Source: an uncultured Clostridia bacterium | GTDB lineage: Bacteria; Bacillota; Clostridia; Christensenellales; Borkfalkiaceae | Direction of reading: 5' to 3' | NCBI GenBank assembly: GCA_947627065.1 | Contig: CANQUN010000009.1 | Coordinates: 1-48,732 of the forward strand | DNA length: 48,732 nucleotides | Shown here: piece after piece, positions 6,785 to 16,338 of the stretch | Layout of the letters: each line of letters begins with the position of its first letter | Numbering within the stretch: position 1 is the stretch's first letter | The notes under the pieces: model-generated | What the model was told of the DNA's origin: nothing | Seen by the model: the letters and a program-made list of their open reading frames with translations, nothing else | The model's database searches: none | Made by a program: the position numbers and the translations under genes

Positions 6785-8520
6785 TGCTCTATTTCCTTGA
6801 ATTGATATCTGTACAGTTCCGCGTACAGGCCGCCCTTTTCCAAAAGTTCCTCGTGCGTGCCGCTTTCGGCTATGCCCTCGGATGTAACAACGAGTATTCT
6901 GTCCGCGTTTTTAACGGTGGAAAGACGGTGTGCAACCACAATCGTGGTGCGGCCGCGGCACAACTCCTCGAGCGATTGCTGTATCTGCATTTCGGTTATG
7001 TTGTCGAGGGCGGACGTCGCTTCGTCGAGTATGAGAACGGAAGGATTTTTGAGGAATATCCTCGCGATGGAAACCCGCTGTTTCTGCCCGCCCGAAAGTT
7101 TGATTCCCCTCTCGCCGACGTAAGTGTCGTAACCGTTTTCCAAAGACATGATGAAATCGTGAACGTTGGCACGCTTGGCGGCCTCTACAATCTCCTCGTC
7201 CGTAGCGTCGAAATTTCCGTAGGCGATGTTCTCCTTTACCGTTCCGCCGAAAAGGAAAACGTCCTGCGCAACTATGCCTATGTTCTTGCGCAGATCCTCC
7301 GATGAGATGTCCCTTATGTCTATGCCGTCAACGGTGATTTTGCCCGATTCTATGTTGTAGAATCTCGGAAGAAGATGGCAGAGCGTGGTCTTACCCCCTC
7401 CCGAAGGGCCTACGAGAGCGACGGTTTCTCCCTTTCTTACCGTCATGGACAGGTTGTTGATGACAAGATCACTCTCCTTGTCCCCGTCTCTCTGCGTGTA
7501 ACGGAAGCACACGTCCTTGTATTCGATGTCTCCGCCGAGCCTGCCCACGGGCACGGGATTTTCAGGCTCGTATTCGGGCTTTTCGGCAAGCACTTCGGTG
7601 AACCGCACGAAGCCCGAAGCCCCGCTCTGTATCTGCTCGAATATGGCAACGAGGGTGCGGATGGGCGCAATGAGCATGTTGATGTAGAGAAGATATGCGG
7701 TGAATCCCGCTATGTCTATGTAACCGAAGTAGAAGAACAGTCCACCCGAGGCGAGGGCGACGAGATAGAGCGCGTCGAGAAAAAAACCGAGCACGGAATT
7801 GAAAAGCCCCATGTTTTTGTAGACGGATTTACGCGCTGAAAGAAGGCGGAAATTGTTCTTTTCAAACTTTTCGGTCTCGTGTTCAAAAGCCGTGTACGAC
7901 TTGGTTACCCTTATGCCCGACACCGAACTTTCTATTGCCGAATTGATGTTTGCCGTCTCCTCCCTCATCTTGCGGAAGGCGGCCATCATGCGTTTTCTCA
8001 TCTTAAAGGCGAAATAGACGGCAAACGGTATGATTACGGCGACGATGAGCGCCAGCCACGGGTTGATGAACAGAATCATGACGAGCGCGCCGATTATGGT
8101 CATGAACGACAGCAGAACGTCTTCGGGAGCGTGGTGGGCAAGTTCGGCTATGTCGAAAAGGTCGTTGACGAGCCTTGACATTATGGAGCCTGTGCGCGTG
8201 TTGTCGTAGTAGGAAAACGGGAGTTTTTCGAGATGGCGGAACATTTCGCTGCGCATATCTTTCTGAATGCACAGGCCGACGTAATGCCCCCAATACTGGA
8301 TTATGTAGTTGAGACCAGCCTTGAGGATGAATATCGCAAGCAGAACCGCAAGCCACGTTATCATAAGCTCGAGATTCTTGTCGGGCACATAAGAACCGAT
8401 GATGTTTTTGGTTATGTACGGGTAGAACATGTTGCACACGGCAACGAGTAAGGCGCAGAACATATCGAGAATAAACAGCTTAAGGTGCGGTTTATAGTAA
8501 GAAAGGAACTTTTTTAACAT
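6781..8520 (-). CDS. ABC exporter, fused permease and ATPase (half transporter)
   Basis: A 579-residue half transporter: six membrane helices in the first 310 residues (ABC transporter type I exporter domain) and a C-terminal ATPase with Walker A GPSGGGKTT, signature LSGGQKQR, Walker B VLILDEATSALD and the H-loop AHR. It likely works as a homodimer in the cytoplasmic membrane, MsbA/YfiB-like; substrate unknown (lipid, peptide or drug). SD GGTGGAG; a good sigma-A promoter lies at 8559-8588. It is first in a two-gene operon with the GNAT gene. Confidence 0.92.
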   Translation of the reverse strand: MLKKFLSYYKPHLKLFILDMFCALLVAVCNMFYPYITKNIIGSYVPDKNLELMITWLAVLLAIFILKAGLNYIIQYWGHYVGLCIQKDMRSEMFRHLEKLPFSYYDNTRTGSIMSRLVNDLFDIAELAHHAPEDVLLSFMTIIGALVMILFINPWLALIVAVIIPFAVYFAFKMRKRMMAAFRKMREETANINSAIESSVSGIRVTKSYTAFEHETEKFEKNNFRLLSARKSVYKNMGLFNSVLGFFLDALYLVALASGGLFFYFGYIDIAGFTAYLLYINMLIAPIRTLVAIFEQIQSGASGFVRFTEVLAEKPEYEPENPVPVGRLGGDIEYKDVCFRYTQRDGDKESDLVINNLSMTVRKGETVALVGPSGGGKTTLCHLLPRFYNIESGKITVDGIDIRDISSEDLRKNIGIVAQDVFLFGGTVKENIAYGNFDATDEEIVEAAKRANVHDFIMSLENGYDTYVGERGIKLSGGQKQRVSIARIFLKNPSVLILDEATSALDNITEMQIQQSLEELCRGRTTIVVAHRLSTVKNADRILVVTSEGIAESGTHEELLEKGGLYAELYRYQFKEIEQ

Positions 8521-8558
8521 TTCTCCACCGTGAGACGATTCGTTTATTACGCTAGGTA

Positions 8559-8588
8559 ATTATATACTCTCAAAGACTATAAAGTCAA
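8559..8588 (-). promoter_or_regulatory. Sigma-A promoter of the ABC exporter operon
   Basis: On the minus strand TTGACT (8583-8588), an 18-bp spacer and TATAAT (8559-8564), about 40 bp before the exporter start. It is divergent to the typA promoter in the same 170-bp region. Confidence 0.8.
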
Positions 8589-8637
8589 GTGAAAGAATTG
8601 TAAATTACAAAAAGATTATACCTGAGCGCCAAATCGA

Positions 8638-8666
8638 TTGACTAATTTTTAATAAAAGTTTATACT
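8638..8666 (+). promoter_or_regulatory. Sigma-A promoter of typA
   Basis: TTGACT (8638-8643), an exact 17-bp spacer and TATACT (8661-8666), followed by the SD GAGAGGT and the typA start at 8691. The leader is short, about 18 nt. Confidence 0.82.
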
Positions 8667-8690
8667 GATAAGGTTTGAGAGGTATTTTAT

Positions 8691-10508
8691 ATGTTTGTTA
8701 GAGACGACATCAGGAACATTGCCATAATAGCGCACGTAGACCACGGCAAGACCACGCTCGTTGACCAGCTTTTGAAGCAGAACGGAGTTTTCAGAAGCAA
8801 CGAAGTGGTTGCCGAAAGGGTCATGGACAGTAACGACCTCGAACGCGAAAGAGGAATAACCATTCTCGCAAAGAACACGGCCGTCCACTACAAGGGAGTC
8901 AAGATAAACATAATCGACACGCCGGGGCACGCAGATTTCGGCGGAGAGGTTGAGCGTATTTTGTCCATGGTGGACGGAGTTATTCTGCTTGTGGACGCCG
9001 TGGAAGGCTGCATGCCGCAGACACGGTACGTACTTAAAAAAGCCTTGGCGTTGAAGAAAAAACCCGTTGTCTGCATAAACAAGATAGACAAGGGTGGAAA
9101 CATAAACCAGGTTATGGATCAGGTGCTCGAACTGTTTTTCGAACTTGGCGCAGACGACAGCCAGCTTGATTTCAAAACGGTGTTCGCAAGTTCCAAACTC
9201 GGCTGGGCGACCGACGATATAAACGTGCCCGGAAAGGATATGTCCCCCCTGCTCGACGCCATACTCTCCGAGGTTCCCGCGCCTGTAGGCGAAGAGGACG
9301 GCGGGCTTCAGACCATAATTTGCAACGTGGATTACGACGAATACGTGGGCAGGATAGGCATAGGCAAGATAATCCGCGGCCACATAAAACTCGGCCAGCC
9401 CGCGGCCGTCTGCCACACCGACGGGACTGTTACGCAATGCAAGATAACGCGGCTTTACCAATTTGAGGGACTAAAACGCGTGGAAGTTGAAGAAGGCAGA
9501 ATCGGCGACATAGTTGCCATAAACGGTATAAGCAACATAAATATCGGAGAAACCATCTGCGATTTTGACAAACCCGATCCCCTGCCCTTCGTTAAGATAG
9601 ACGAGCCGACCATGAGCATGCTGTTCATGGTGAACAACAGCCCGTTTGCGGGAAAAGAAGGCAAGTACGTTACCTCCCGCCATCTGAGGGCGAGGCTCTT
9701 CAAAGAGGTTGAAACCAACGTGAGCATGCGTGTGGAAGAAACGGATTCGGCAGACTGCTTCAAGGTTTACGGCAGAGGCGAACTGCACCTTTCCATACTC
9801 ATAGAGAACATGCGCCGCGAAGATTACGAATTTCAGGTTTCCCGCCCCAAGGTAATATTCAAGCAGATAGAAGGCAAGACGTACGAACCGATGGAACTGC
9901 TCGTAATAGACGTACCCGACGAGTACGTGGGCGCGGTGATGAACAAGATAGGTTCGAGAAAAGGCGACCTCATAAGCATGGCAAGCGACGACAGAGGCGG
10001 CACGAGGCTGGAGTTCAACATACCCGCAAGATGCCTTTTCGGCTACCGCAGCGAAATGCTGACCGACACCAAGGGATTTGGCGTTATGAGTCATGTTTTC
10101 AACGGTTATGAGCCGTATAAGGGCGACGTAAACGAAAGGACCAGAGGTTCTGTTGTCGTACATGAATCGGGAGTTACGACGGCTTACGGCCTGTACAACG
10201 CGCAGGAGCGTTCGCGCCTGTTCATCGGCCCGGGCGTGCCCGTTTACGAAGGCATGGTCGTGGGCGAAAATTCCCGCGAAGAGGATCTTTGCGTAAACGT
10301 CTGCAAGAAGAAGCAGCTGACAAACAACCGCGCCGCGGGAAGCGAGGACGCGCTTAAACTGATAACCCCCACCACCCTGAGTCTCGAACAGTGTCTCGAG
10401 TTTATAGCCGATGACGAACTTGTCGAATGCACACCCAAGAGCATAAGACTGCGCAAGAGAATCCTCAACAAAGAGTTGCGCTTAAAGGAACTTTCCAGAA
10501 ATAAATAA
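8691..10508 (+). CDS. typA: TypA/BipA, ribosome-associated GTPase
   Basis: A 605-residue translational GTPase of the TypA/BipA family, normal in length, that binds ribosomes and aids 50S assembly and stress adaptation. G1 is AHVDHGKTT, the switch I region [12 protein letters not shown]3 DTPGHADF, and G4 NKID. Domains: G domain about 1-200, domain II about 205-290, then EF-G-like domains III and V and the TypA-specific C-terminal domain ([37 protein letters not shown]). It is the first of two plus-strand genes, behind its own sigma-A promoter. Confidence 0.97.
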   Translation: MFVRDDIRNIAIIAHVDHGKTTLVDQLLKQNGVFRSNEVVAERVMDSNDLERERGITILAKNTAVHYKGVKINIIDTPGHADFGGEVERILSMVDGVILLVDAVEGCMPQTRYVLKKALALKKKPVVCINKIDKGGNINQVMDQVLELFFELGADDSQLDFKTVFASSKLGWATDDINVPGKDMSPLLDAILSEVPAPVGEEDGGLQTIICNVDYDEYVGRIGIGKIIRGHIKLGQPAAVCHTDGTVTQCKITRLYQFEGLKRVEVEEGRIGDIVAINGISNINIGETICDFDKPDPLPFVKIDEPTMSMLFMVNNSPFAGKEGKYVTSRHLRARLFKEVETNVSMRVEETDSADCFKVYGRGELHLSILIENMRREDYEFQVSRPKVIFKQIEGKTYEPMELLVIDVPDEYVGAVMNKIGSRKGDLISMASDDRGGTRLEFNIPARCLFGYRSEMLTDTKGFGVMSHVFNGYEPYKGDVNERTRGSVVVHESGVTTAYGLYNAQERSRLFIGPGVPVYEGMVVGENSREEDLCVNVCKKKQLTNNRAAGSEDALKLITPTTLSLEQCLEFIADDELVECTPKSIRLRKRILNKELRLKELSRNK

Positions 10509-10512
10509 ATCA

Positions 10513-11625
10513 ATGGAAAATGCAAATATCGGGAAATTTGCAGAGATATTGTCCGAATTTCCCATCGAGGGCATCCCCCTCTCGTGCGAGCCTTACGGCG
10601 AGGGGCACATAAACGAGACCTACCTCGTAATAACCGAACGCGGCGACAAAACCCGAAAATACATTCTGCAGAGAATAAACACCAACTTGTTTACGGACGT
10701 TGACAAGCTGATGAGCAACATCGTGGGTGTAACCGAGTTCAACCGCCGACGCGTAACAGAGCGCGGCGAGGACCCCGACAGACGATGCCTTACGGTCATT
10801 CCGACGATAAGCGGCTCCCCCTATCTCGCCCACGCGAGCGGATGTTACAGAATGTATATCTTCATCGACGGCGCGATTGCCCACCAATTCGTGTCCCGCC
10901 CCAAGCAGTTTTACCAGAGTGCTGTAGGATTTGGGGAATTTGCGAACATGCTGGCCGACTTTGACGCGACGACGCTTTACGAGATTCTCCCCTCCTTTCA
11001 CGATACAAAAAAGCGGTATTCGGATTTTCTCGCCGCGCTCTCCGACGACAAAGCGGGCCGCGCGGCCCAAACGAAACGGGAGACCGAGTTTGCGACAAAG
11101 ATGAGCCATTTGTGCGATTCGTTGACATCGCTTCTCCGATCGGGAGAGATGCCGACGAGGGTTACGCACAACGACACAAAACTCAACAACGTCCTTTTGG
11201 ACGCCGTAACCGACGACGCCGTTGCCGTGATAGACCTCGACACGGTTATGCCCGGCAGCGTGTGTTACGACTTTGGAGACAGCATCCGCTTTGGCTGCAA
11301 CACCGCAGCCGAAGACGAGCAGGACACCGGGAAAGTGCAATTCAACCTCGATCTGTTCGGAACTTACGCGCGGGGCTTCCTCTCTTCTTTGAACAGCATA
11401 ACGCAGGTCGAGCGCGAAAATCTCGCCATGGGAGCCGTCGTCATGACTTACGAATGCGGCCTGCGCTTCCTCTCCGATTACCTCAACGGCGACGTTTATT
11501 TCCGAACCGCCCACGAAAAGCACAATTTATACCGTTGCAGAACTCAATTCAAACTCGTGTCCGAAATGCTCAAACACTACGATAAAATGCAAAAAATCAT
11601 AGAAGATATCGGAAATAATCGGTAA
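10513..11625 (+). CDS. Phosphotransferase of the APH fold, sugar kinase-like
   Basis: A 370-residue kinase of the aminoglycoside phosphotransferase (APH) fold. The catalytic loop is THNDTKLNNVLLD and the metal-binding Asp sits in VIDLDTVMPG; YILQRINTNLFTDVDKLMSNI near the start is shared with N-acetylhexosamine 1-kinase-like (NahK) proteins, so a sugar such as N-acetylhexosamine is a reasonable guess, not a proof. It begins 4 bp after typA with no clear SD, suggesting coupled translation. Antibiotic phosphorylation is less likely. Downstream stands a strong hairpin at 11838. Confidence 0.8.
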   Translation: MENANIGKFAEILSEFPIEGIPLSCEPYGEGHINETYLVITERGDKTRKYILQRINTNLFTDVDKLMSNIVGVTEFNRRRVTERGEDPDRRCLTVIPTISGSPYLAHASGCYRMYIFIDGAIAHQFVSRPKQFYQSAVGFGEFANMLADFDATTLYEILPSFHDTKKRYSDFLAALSDDKAGRAAQTKRETEFATKMSHLCDSLTSLLRSGEMPTRVTHNDTKLNNVLLDAVTDDAVAVIDLDTVMPGSVCYDFGDSIRFGCNTAAEDEQDTGKVQFNLDLFGTYARGFLSSLNSITQVERENLAMGAVVMTYECGLRFLSDYLNGDVYFRTAHEKHNLYRCRTQFKLVSEMLKHYDKMQKIIEDIGNNR

Positions 11626-11685
11626 AAAAGTTGGATATTTTCTTCATGGGTAGCGGCGGACACCGTGTGGCAGCATGGCTACTAC

Positions 11686-11805
11686 CTTGCGGGATTTGCA
11701 ACGGTATTGCGTGGTAATAAAATCGTTTTATCCTGCGGATTTGCAACGGGTAGCGTACAAAAAAATACTCAAGCCGTTTTGTTGCGGGTTTGCGACGAAA
11801 AGCCT
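11686..11805. repeat. Short imperfect repeats with core GGRTTTGCRAC
   Basis: Three units: GCGGGATTTGCAACGG (about 11689), TGCGGATTTGCAACGGG (about 11734) and TTGCGGGTTTGCGACG (about 11782), roughly 47 bp apart. They lie in the 502-bp convergent gap 11626-12127 between the kinase and rlmI. The gap also holds the hairpin at 11838 and a CCCGCAGT direct repeat near 11940; short ORFs there have no SD or known motifs and I do not call genes. Confidence 0.65.
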
Positions 11806-11837
11806 TGCAAAATCTGCCCAAAATATTGTTTACACCA

Positions 11838-11872
11838 AACGAGCCGCGGAGCGCAATGCTCCGTGGCTCGTT
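11838..11872 (+). terminator. Long perfect hairpin, probable transcript end for typA-kinase
   Basis: AACGAGCCGCGGAGC (11838-11852), loop GCAAT, and GCTCCGTGGCTCGTT (11858-11872): a 15-bp stem with one G-T pair that is only paired on the plus-strand transcript (A-C mismatch on the other). The T-run after it is weak (TTCTAATAT), so a terminator is likely but not certain. It lies 213 bp after the kinase stop. Confidence 0.55.
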
Positions 11873-12127
11873 CTAATATAAAATTATAAAGTTGTTTTGG
11901 GGACGGATTTAGTCCATTGCTGCACAGGTAGTAATGTATCCCGCAGTATCCCGCAGTCGGGCAGACGGTTTTACCCTTACGCAAGTTTATCGTTTGCGGC
12001 CGACATACGCCCCTGCTCTGACGGCGAGGCTGTACTTATTCATGCAGCTGGAGCAATGATTTTATCTGTGAATAAGCAATTTTACGATGTTGTACAGTTT
12101 TTGGAAATGTACGATATATTGACCTCG

Positions 12128-13243
12128 CTACAGGACGGCAAGGACGGCGGTTTTCAGGTAAAGTCCCTCGTCCAAGCCGATGAGAGTGCCGTGGTCCCTG
12201 CTCTGCGTTCTGAACTCGAGCATCTTGGTTCTGACGCCCGACTGCGAGGCGCTTTCCTTTATCATGTCGAGAAACATGTTGACCGACAGGTGCTGGGAAC
12301 AACTGCAAGTTATCAAAAAACCGCCTTTATTTACAAGTTTAAGCGCCTGAATGTTTATGTCGCGATAGCCGCGTACGGCGTCCTTCACGGTGTCTTTGCT
12401 CTTGGTGAAGGCGGGCGGGTCGAGAATCACGACGTCGAATGTCCTGTTTTCCTTGCGGTAGGTTCGGAGCAGTTCAAACACGTCGCCCTGCACGGCCTCA
12501 ACGTTGTCAAAGCCGTTGAGCGCGGCGTTCTTTTTTATGAAGGAGACCGCCGTTTCGCTTATGTCGAGCGCGGTAACCTTTGAAGCCCCGCCCGCGGCGG
12601 CGTTAAGAGCGAAACCGCCAACGTTGGCAAAACAGTCAAGAACTGTTTTTCCTTTGACATAGCGTCTCAGATCGGCACGGTTTTCCTTTTGGTCGAGATA
12701 ATAACCTGTTTTTTGACCTTGCGCAAGGTCAACAAGTATGTCGAGGCCGTTTTCTTTGATATGGACTACGGGGTCGAAATCGCCGTACAAAACGCCTTTC
12801 ACGAGGGGCAGCCCCTCTTTTTCACGGACGGATACGTCGCTCCTCTCATATATTCCCAAAGGCGAAAAATGCCTGACGAGAATGTCCGTTATCATCTTTT
12901 TTCTCACTTCCATGCCGAGGGTGAGAAACTGCACGGACAGATAATCGCCGTATTTATCGACGATAAGTCCGGGCAGCAGGTCGTTTTCTCCGAACACGGA
13001 AATACGCCTTGCAAAGAATTCTTCGTCAATCGGCTCGTCGTTTCTCGTGAGGATGCGGACGATTATCTTTGAAAGGTGGTTTATGTAGCCGTAACCTATA
13101 AAACGGCCGTCGTACGAGAGAACCTTGGCTATGCTGCCCTGCGCGTCGTGCCCTTCGATTTTGGCGACCTCGTTGGCGTAAACCCACGGATGAAAGGCCA
13201 GCAGGCGCTTTTCCTCGTTTTTCTTCAATGTAAGGACATACAT
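12128..13243 (-). CDS. rlmI: Class I rRNA large subunit methyltransferase, RlmI-like
   Basis: A 371-residue SAM-dependent methyltransferase of the RlmI (YccW) family, which makes 5-methylcytidine in 23S rRNA (C1962 in E. coli). An N-terminal PUA domain (MYVLTLKKNEEKRLLAFHPW) is followed by a Rossmann domain with GQKTGYYLDQKENR, the SAM loop VLDCFANVGGFALNAA and LDPPAFTKSK. CSCSQHL near the end matches the family cysteine region. It starts 2 bp after the 110-residue gene with no strong SD. Target position here is inferred from the family. Confidence 0.9.
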   Translation of the reverse strand: MYVLTLKKNEEKRLLAFHPWVYANEVAKIEGHDAQGSIAKVLSYDGRFIGYGYINHLSKIIVRILTRNDEPIDEEFFARRISVFGENDLLPGLIVDKYGDYLSVQFLTLGMEVRKKMITDILVRHFSPLGIYERSDVSVREKEGLPLVKGVLYGDFDPVVHIKENGLDILVDLAQGQKTGYYLDQKENRADLRRYVKGKTVLDCFANVGGFALNAAAGGASKVTALDISETAVSFIKKNAALNGFDNVEAVQGDVFELLRTYRKENRTFDVVILDPPAFTKSKDTVKDAVRGYRDINIQALKLVNKGGFLITCSCSQHLSVNMFLDMIKESASQSGVRTKMLEFRTQSRDHGTLIGLDEGLYLKTAVLAVL

Positions 13244-13245
13244 CG

Positions 13246-13578
13246 TTATTTACCGAGATATAATGTTTTTCCTATGATGTAAGTCAGCGAGGTGTCGGGC
13301 GAGGTCGGGTCGAAATCGTCGCCGTCGGCAAAGAAGAAAAGCCCCGCGAACCTGCCCAGAGTAACTTCCTCGACGAACGGGTTGCCCGTGGCTATCGGGG
13401 CAATGTGCACGCAGTCGGCGTTTTCAAACTTCAAAGAGAATTTCCTCTTGCCCTCGTAAGTTATCACGGCGCAGGCGGAGGCTCCGTCAAATTCGGCGCG
13501 GGAGAGTTTGGCGCCGCCCTCGAACATGGCAAGTGCCTCTTTCAGGCCGTTGTCATCGGTTATCTTTTTCCATTCCAT
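13246..13578 (-). CDS. Conserved-looking small protein, unknown function
   Basis: A 110-residue protein that I do not recognise. It is acidic, mixed alpha/beta in appearance, and has no membrane helix, signal peptide or known motif. It lies between the terminator of ispH-S1 and rlmI, reads into rlmI (2-bp gap) and has no clear SD or promoter, so translation may be weak or coupled. Only 16 bp separate its start from the hairpin at 13595-13620, so some transcription through that hairpin seems to be needed. Confidence 0.6.
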   Translation of the reverse strand: MEWKKITDDNGLKEALAMFEGGAKLSRAEFDGASACAVITYEGKRKFSLKFENADCVHIAPIATGNPFVEEVTLGRFAGLFFFADGDDFDPTSPDTSLTYIIGKTLYLGK

Positions 13579-13588
13579 AATTTACAGG

Positions 13589-13620
13589 ATAAATAAAGGC
13601 AACCCGTGAGGATTGCCTTT
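13589..13620 (-). terminator. Intrinsic terminator after ispH-S1
   Basis: On the minus strand AAAGGCAA (13620-13613) pairs with TTGCCTTT (13602-13595) around a 10-nt loop, followed by ATTTAT. It lies 15 bp after the fusion gene stop at 13636. Confidence 0.75.
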
Positions 13621-13635
13621 GGCGAATCATGATTT

Positions 13636-15720
13636 TCAGTCGTTGTTGCTACCGCCGATGAGTTCCGCGATGGAAGCGCCGCCTTCGGTATCTTCGTTCC
13701 ACTCTCTGGTTTCGTCGCTTTCGGGCTGGTTCCTTCTCGGTTTTCTCTCGCCTGCGGGTTTGGACTCCTTCTTGGGTCTGGGCTGTTCTGCGCCTTCGGG
13801 AACGGGCTGGAGAGCCTTGATGGAAAGCGTGAGACGTTCGGCCTCGGTATCGATGTTGAGTATCTTAACGTCAACTTCCTGTCCGACGGAAACGGCGCTG
13901 GTGGGATCCTCGAGCCATTCGTGCGAAATCTGGGAAACGTGAACGAGACCGTCCACTCCTTTTTCAACTTCGACAAACGCGCCGAACTTGGTGATTCTGA
14001 CAACGGTGCCCTTTATGACGTCGCCGGCGCTGTATTTCTCGGCGATGACATCCCACGGTCTGGGTTGAAGTTGTTTGTATCCGAGCGAAACCTTTTTCTT
14101 TTCGCTGTCGATGGAAAGAATCTTGAACTCGTACTCTTTGTTGAGTTCGAGCACTTCGCCGCAGTTTTTGATATTAGTCCACGAAAGGTCGGAAATGTGG
14201 GCGAGGCAGTCAAACCCGTTTACGTCCACAAACGCGCCGAACTGGGCAAATCTGACGACGGTGCCCTTGATGATGTCGCCGACGGAGATTGCGGAGAAGA
14301 ACGCCTCTTCCTTAGCGGCGCGGGCAGCGTCCTTTTCGGCCTTTTCGGCTTCGAGAATGACTCTCTGCGAAGCGACAATCTGCTTTCTCCTCTCCGAACT
14401 TTCTATCTTTTCGGCCTTGCATCTCAAGGTCTTGCCGATGTATTTATCGAGATCCTTGACGTAACCGATTCTTATCTGGGAGGAAGGAATGAACACGCTG
14501 TACGTTCCTATATGACCCACGAGGCCGCCCTTGTTGCTGCCCTCTACGGTTACGTTGAAAACCTTTCCGTCCTTTATGTCCTGCAGGACGGCTTCTTCTT
14601 CCTTCTGTTTGGCAATGGCTTTTTCGGAAAGTTTGACGGGATTGAGGCCGACGATCATCACTTCTATCTCTTCGCCGACTTTCTCCTTGTAATCTTCCTT
14701 GTTGTAGCTTTCGCAAACGAGCTCTTCTTTGGGAAGAAGGATTTCTTTTTTAGTATTGTTTATATATAACGCCAAGCCTTCGTCTGTAGCCGAAGAAATA
14801 GTTGCGGTTATAGTCTGTCCCTTGCGGAACTTGTTGGACTGTTCGTCCATCTTGGCAACAGCTTCTTCCATTTCATTCAAAGCCTTAACTTCAGTAACAT
14901 TCTCCATCTTTAAGAAAACCTCCCGTAAGAGTCCGTCCGGGGTAGACGCCCCGCTAACGATTCCTACTCTACTATATAATAAATTAACTTTTTCGAGTTC
15001 GGCAGTATCGGAAATCCAAAACGCGTTTTTACACTCGCCGCTGACGAGACTGTACAGCCTGCGGGTGTTGCTGCTCGACCTGCTGCCGACCACTATCACG
15101 CAGTCGCAGATTCGGGCTATGCGGATGGCTTCCTCTTGCCGCTCTTTAGTAGTATAACAAATTGTATCAAATATTTCAACTGTTTTTTTGCGTTTTTTAT
15201 CAAGAATTTCAGAAAATTCCAGAAAAAATCCTCTGTCGCAGGTAGTTTGGGCCACCACGCAGACATTTTTGCCCTCCAACAGGCCGAAATCGAAGGCCGT
15301 ATCCTCGGCGACAAAACATTCGCCGAAGCACTGTCCGAGTATGCCTTCCACCTCGGGATGACCCTTTTTGCCGAGCACGACGACCGTGTATCCCATGGCC
15401 GAATACTTCTTTACGATGTCGTGTATCTTTTTTACGAAGGGGCAGGTACAGTCGATTACGCGGATGTTTTTGGCTGCAAACGTCTCGTAAACGCTCCTGC
15501 CCGCTCCGTGCGAACGGATGATCACCGAAGCGCCCGCGGGAACTTCCTGCGGGTTTTGGACAATCACCGCGCCGAGGGACGCGAGCCTTGCGGTAACGAG
15601 TTCGTTGTGAACCAACTCTCCGAGTATGTAAACGCCTTGCGGCGCATATTTTTCGGCGGTAGCCACCGCGTTTGCCACGCCGCGGCAAAAGCCGCCGTAA
15701 CGGGTGAGAATTACCTGCAT
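13636..15720 (-). CDS. ispH: IspH fused to ribosomal protein S1
   Basis: A 694-residue bifunctional protein. Residues 1-280 are IspH (4-hydroxy-3-methylbut-2-enyl diphosphate reductase, last step of the MEP pathway): the iron-sulfur Cys are at 12 (FCRG), 93 (CTCPFV) and 188 (TICYTTKERQ), and the substrate loops are RSHGA and GHPEVEG. From about 300 on come four S1 RNA-binding repeats; the last two (GDIIKGTVVRFAQFGAFVDV and GDVIKGTVVRITKFGAFVEV) are well kept. The start MQVILTRYGGFCRG overlaps the plsC stop (TAATG). Fusion of these two is known in Clostridia and is the likely sole S1 here. No frameshift is seen. Confidence 0.93.
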   Translation of the reverse strand: MQVILTRYGGFCRGVANAVATAEKYAPQGVYILGELVHNELVTARLASLGAVIVQNPQEVPAGASVIIRSHGAGRSVYETFAAKNIRVIDCTCPFVKKIHDIVKKYSAMGYTVVVLGKKGHPEVEGILGQCFGECFVAEDTAFDFGLLEGKNVCVVAQTTCDRGFFLEFSEILDKKRKKTVEIFDTICYTTKERQEEAIRIARICDCVIVVGSRSSSNTRRLYSLVSGECKNAFWISDTAELEKVNLLYSRVGIVSGASTPDGLLREVFLKMENVTEVKALNEMEEAVAKMDEQSNKFRKGQTITATISSATDEGLALYINNTKKEILLPKEELVCESYNKEDYKEKVGEEIEVMIVGLNPVKLSEKAIAKQKEEEAVLQDIKDGKVFNVTVEGSNKGGLVGHIGTYSVFIPSSQIRIGYVKDLDKYIGKTLRCKAEKIESSERRKQIVASQRVILEAEKAEKDAARAAKEEAFFSAISVGDIIKGTVVRFAQFGAFVDVNGFDCLAHISDLSWTNIKNCGEVLELNKEYEFKILSIDSEKKKVSLGYKQLQPRPWDVIAEKYSAGDVIKGTVVRITKFGAFVEVEKGVDGLVHVSQISHEWLEDPTSAVSVGQEVDVKILNIDTEAERLTLSIKALQPVPEGAEQPRPKKESKPAGERKPRRNQPESDETREWNEDTEGGASIAELIGGSNND

Positions 15721-16337
15721 TATTTCTTTTTGAGAGAAGCGACCTTTTCGGCAAGTTCCTTCTGCACGCCGAGCATGGCTTGCCTTATCATCTCGCTCAG
15801 TTTGTCGTTGAGTTCGGAATTGAAGGGCATGTCCTTGTACTCCGAAAAATCGAGCGGCTTGCCTATCATGAGGTAAGTACGCCTGAAACAATGCGCCTTT
15901 TTGTACATCATTATGGGCAGAATGGGCGAATTTGTCTTGAAGGCGAACATGGCCGAACCGGGTTTGAGTTCCTGCAGTTCGGAAGTTTCGAGATTCCTTC
16001 TCCCTTCGGGGAAAATCGCCAGCTTGCCGTCCGATTTGAGTATCTTAAGCCCCTCTCTTATGCAGTCGAGGTCAACGTTGTCCCGCTTGACGGGAATGGC
16101 GCCGAGCGTGCGGATTATCTTGGCAAAGAACTTTTTTTCAAACAGTTCCCGCTTTGCGAGGAAGTGTATCTTGTCCTTGAATATGCTGCCCACGAACACG
16201 ACGTCTATCTTGCCGAAATGGTTGCAGACAATTACCTGCCTGCCCTCGGGCACGTTTTCCTTGCCGAATATCTTGAACGGATAGAAAATTTTGGTAAAGA
16301 GCAGTATCAACGGCCTGACTATTTTATAGAATATCAT
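15720..16337 (-). CDS. plsC: PlsC, 1-acyl-glycerol-3-phosphate acyltransferase
   Basis: A 205-residue acyltransferase that makes phosphatidic acid at the cytoplasmic membrane. The catalytic motif is NHFGKIDVVFVG (NHx4D) and the glycerol-phosphate site is FPEGRRN; the hydrophobic N-terminus (MIFYKIVRPLILLFTKIFYPF) anchors it. It lies 1 bp after cmk and overlaps ispH by 1 bp. The order cmk-plsC-ispH-S1 is typical of Clostridia. Confidence 0.92.
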   Translation of the reverse strand: MIFYKIVRPLILLFTKIFYPFKIFGKENVPEGRQVIVCNHFGKIDVVFVGSIFKDKIHFLAKRELFEKKFFAKIIRTLGAIPVKRDNVDLDCIREGLKILKSDGKLAIFPEGRRNLETSELQELKPGSAMFAFKTNSPILPIMMYKKAHCFRRTYLMIGKPLDFSEYKDMPFNSELNDKLSEMIRQAMLGVQKELAEKVASLKKK

Positions 16338-16338
16338 T

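Noticed and set aside
6781-8520. The exporter and GNAT pair as a resistance or peptide-export system
   Set aside because: No precursor peptide or modification gene is next to it and the substrate cannot be read from the sequence.
11665-11984. Short ORFs on both strands in the convergent gap
   Set aside because: They cover the repeats and the hairpin, lack SD sequences and show no family motif.
13246-13578. The 110-residue gene as an antitoxin or toxin
   Set aside because: No partner gene, no DNA-binding or nuclease motif; the neighbours are housekeeping genes.
15721-15891. Upstream extension of ispH-S1
   Set aside because: It lies inside plsC; the start at 15720 places FCRG at the normal position of IspH.
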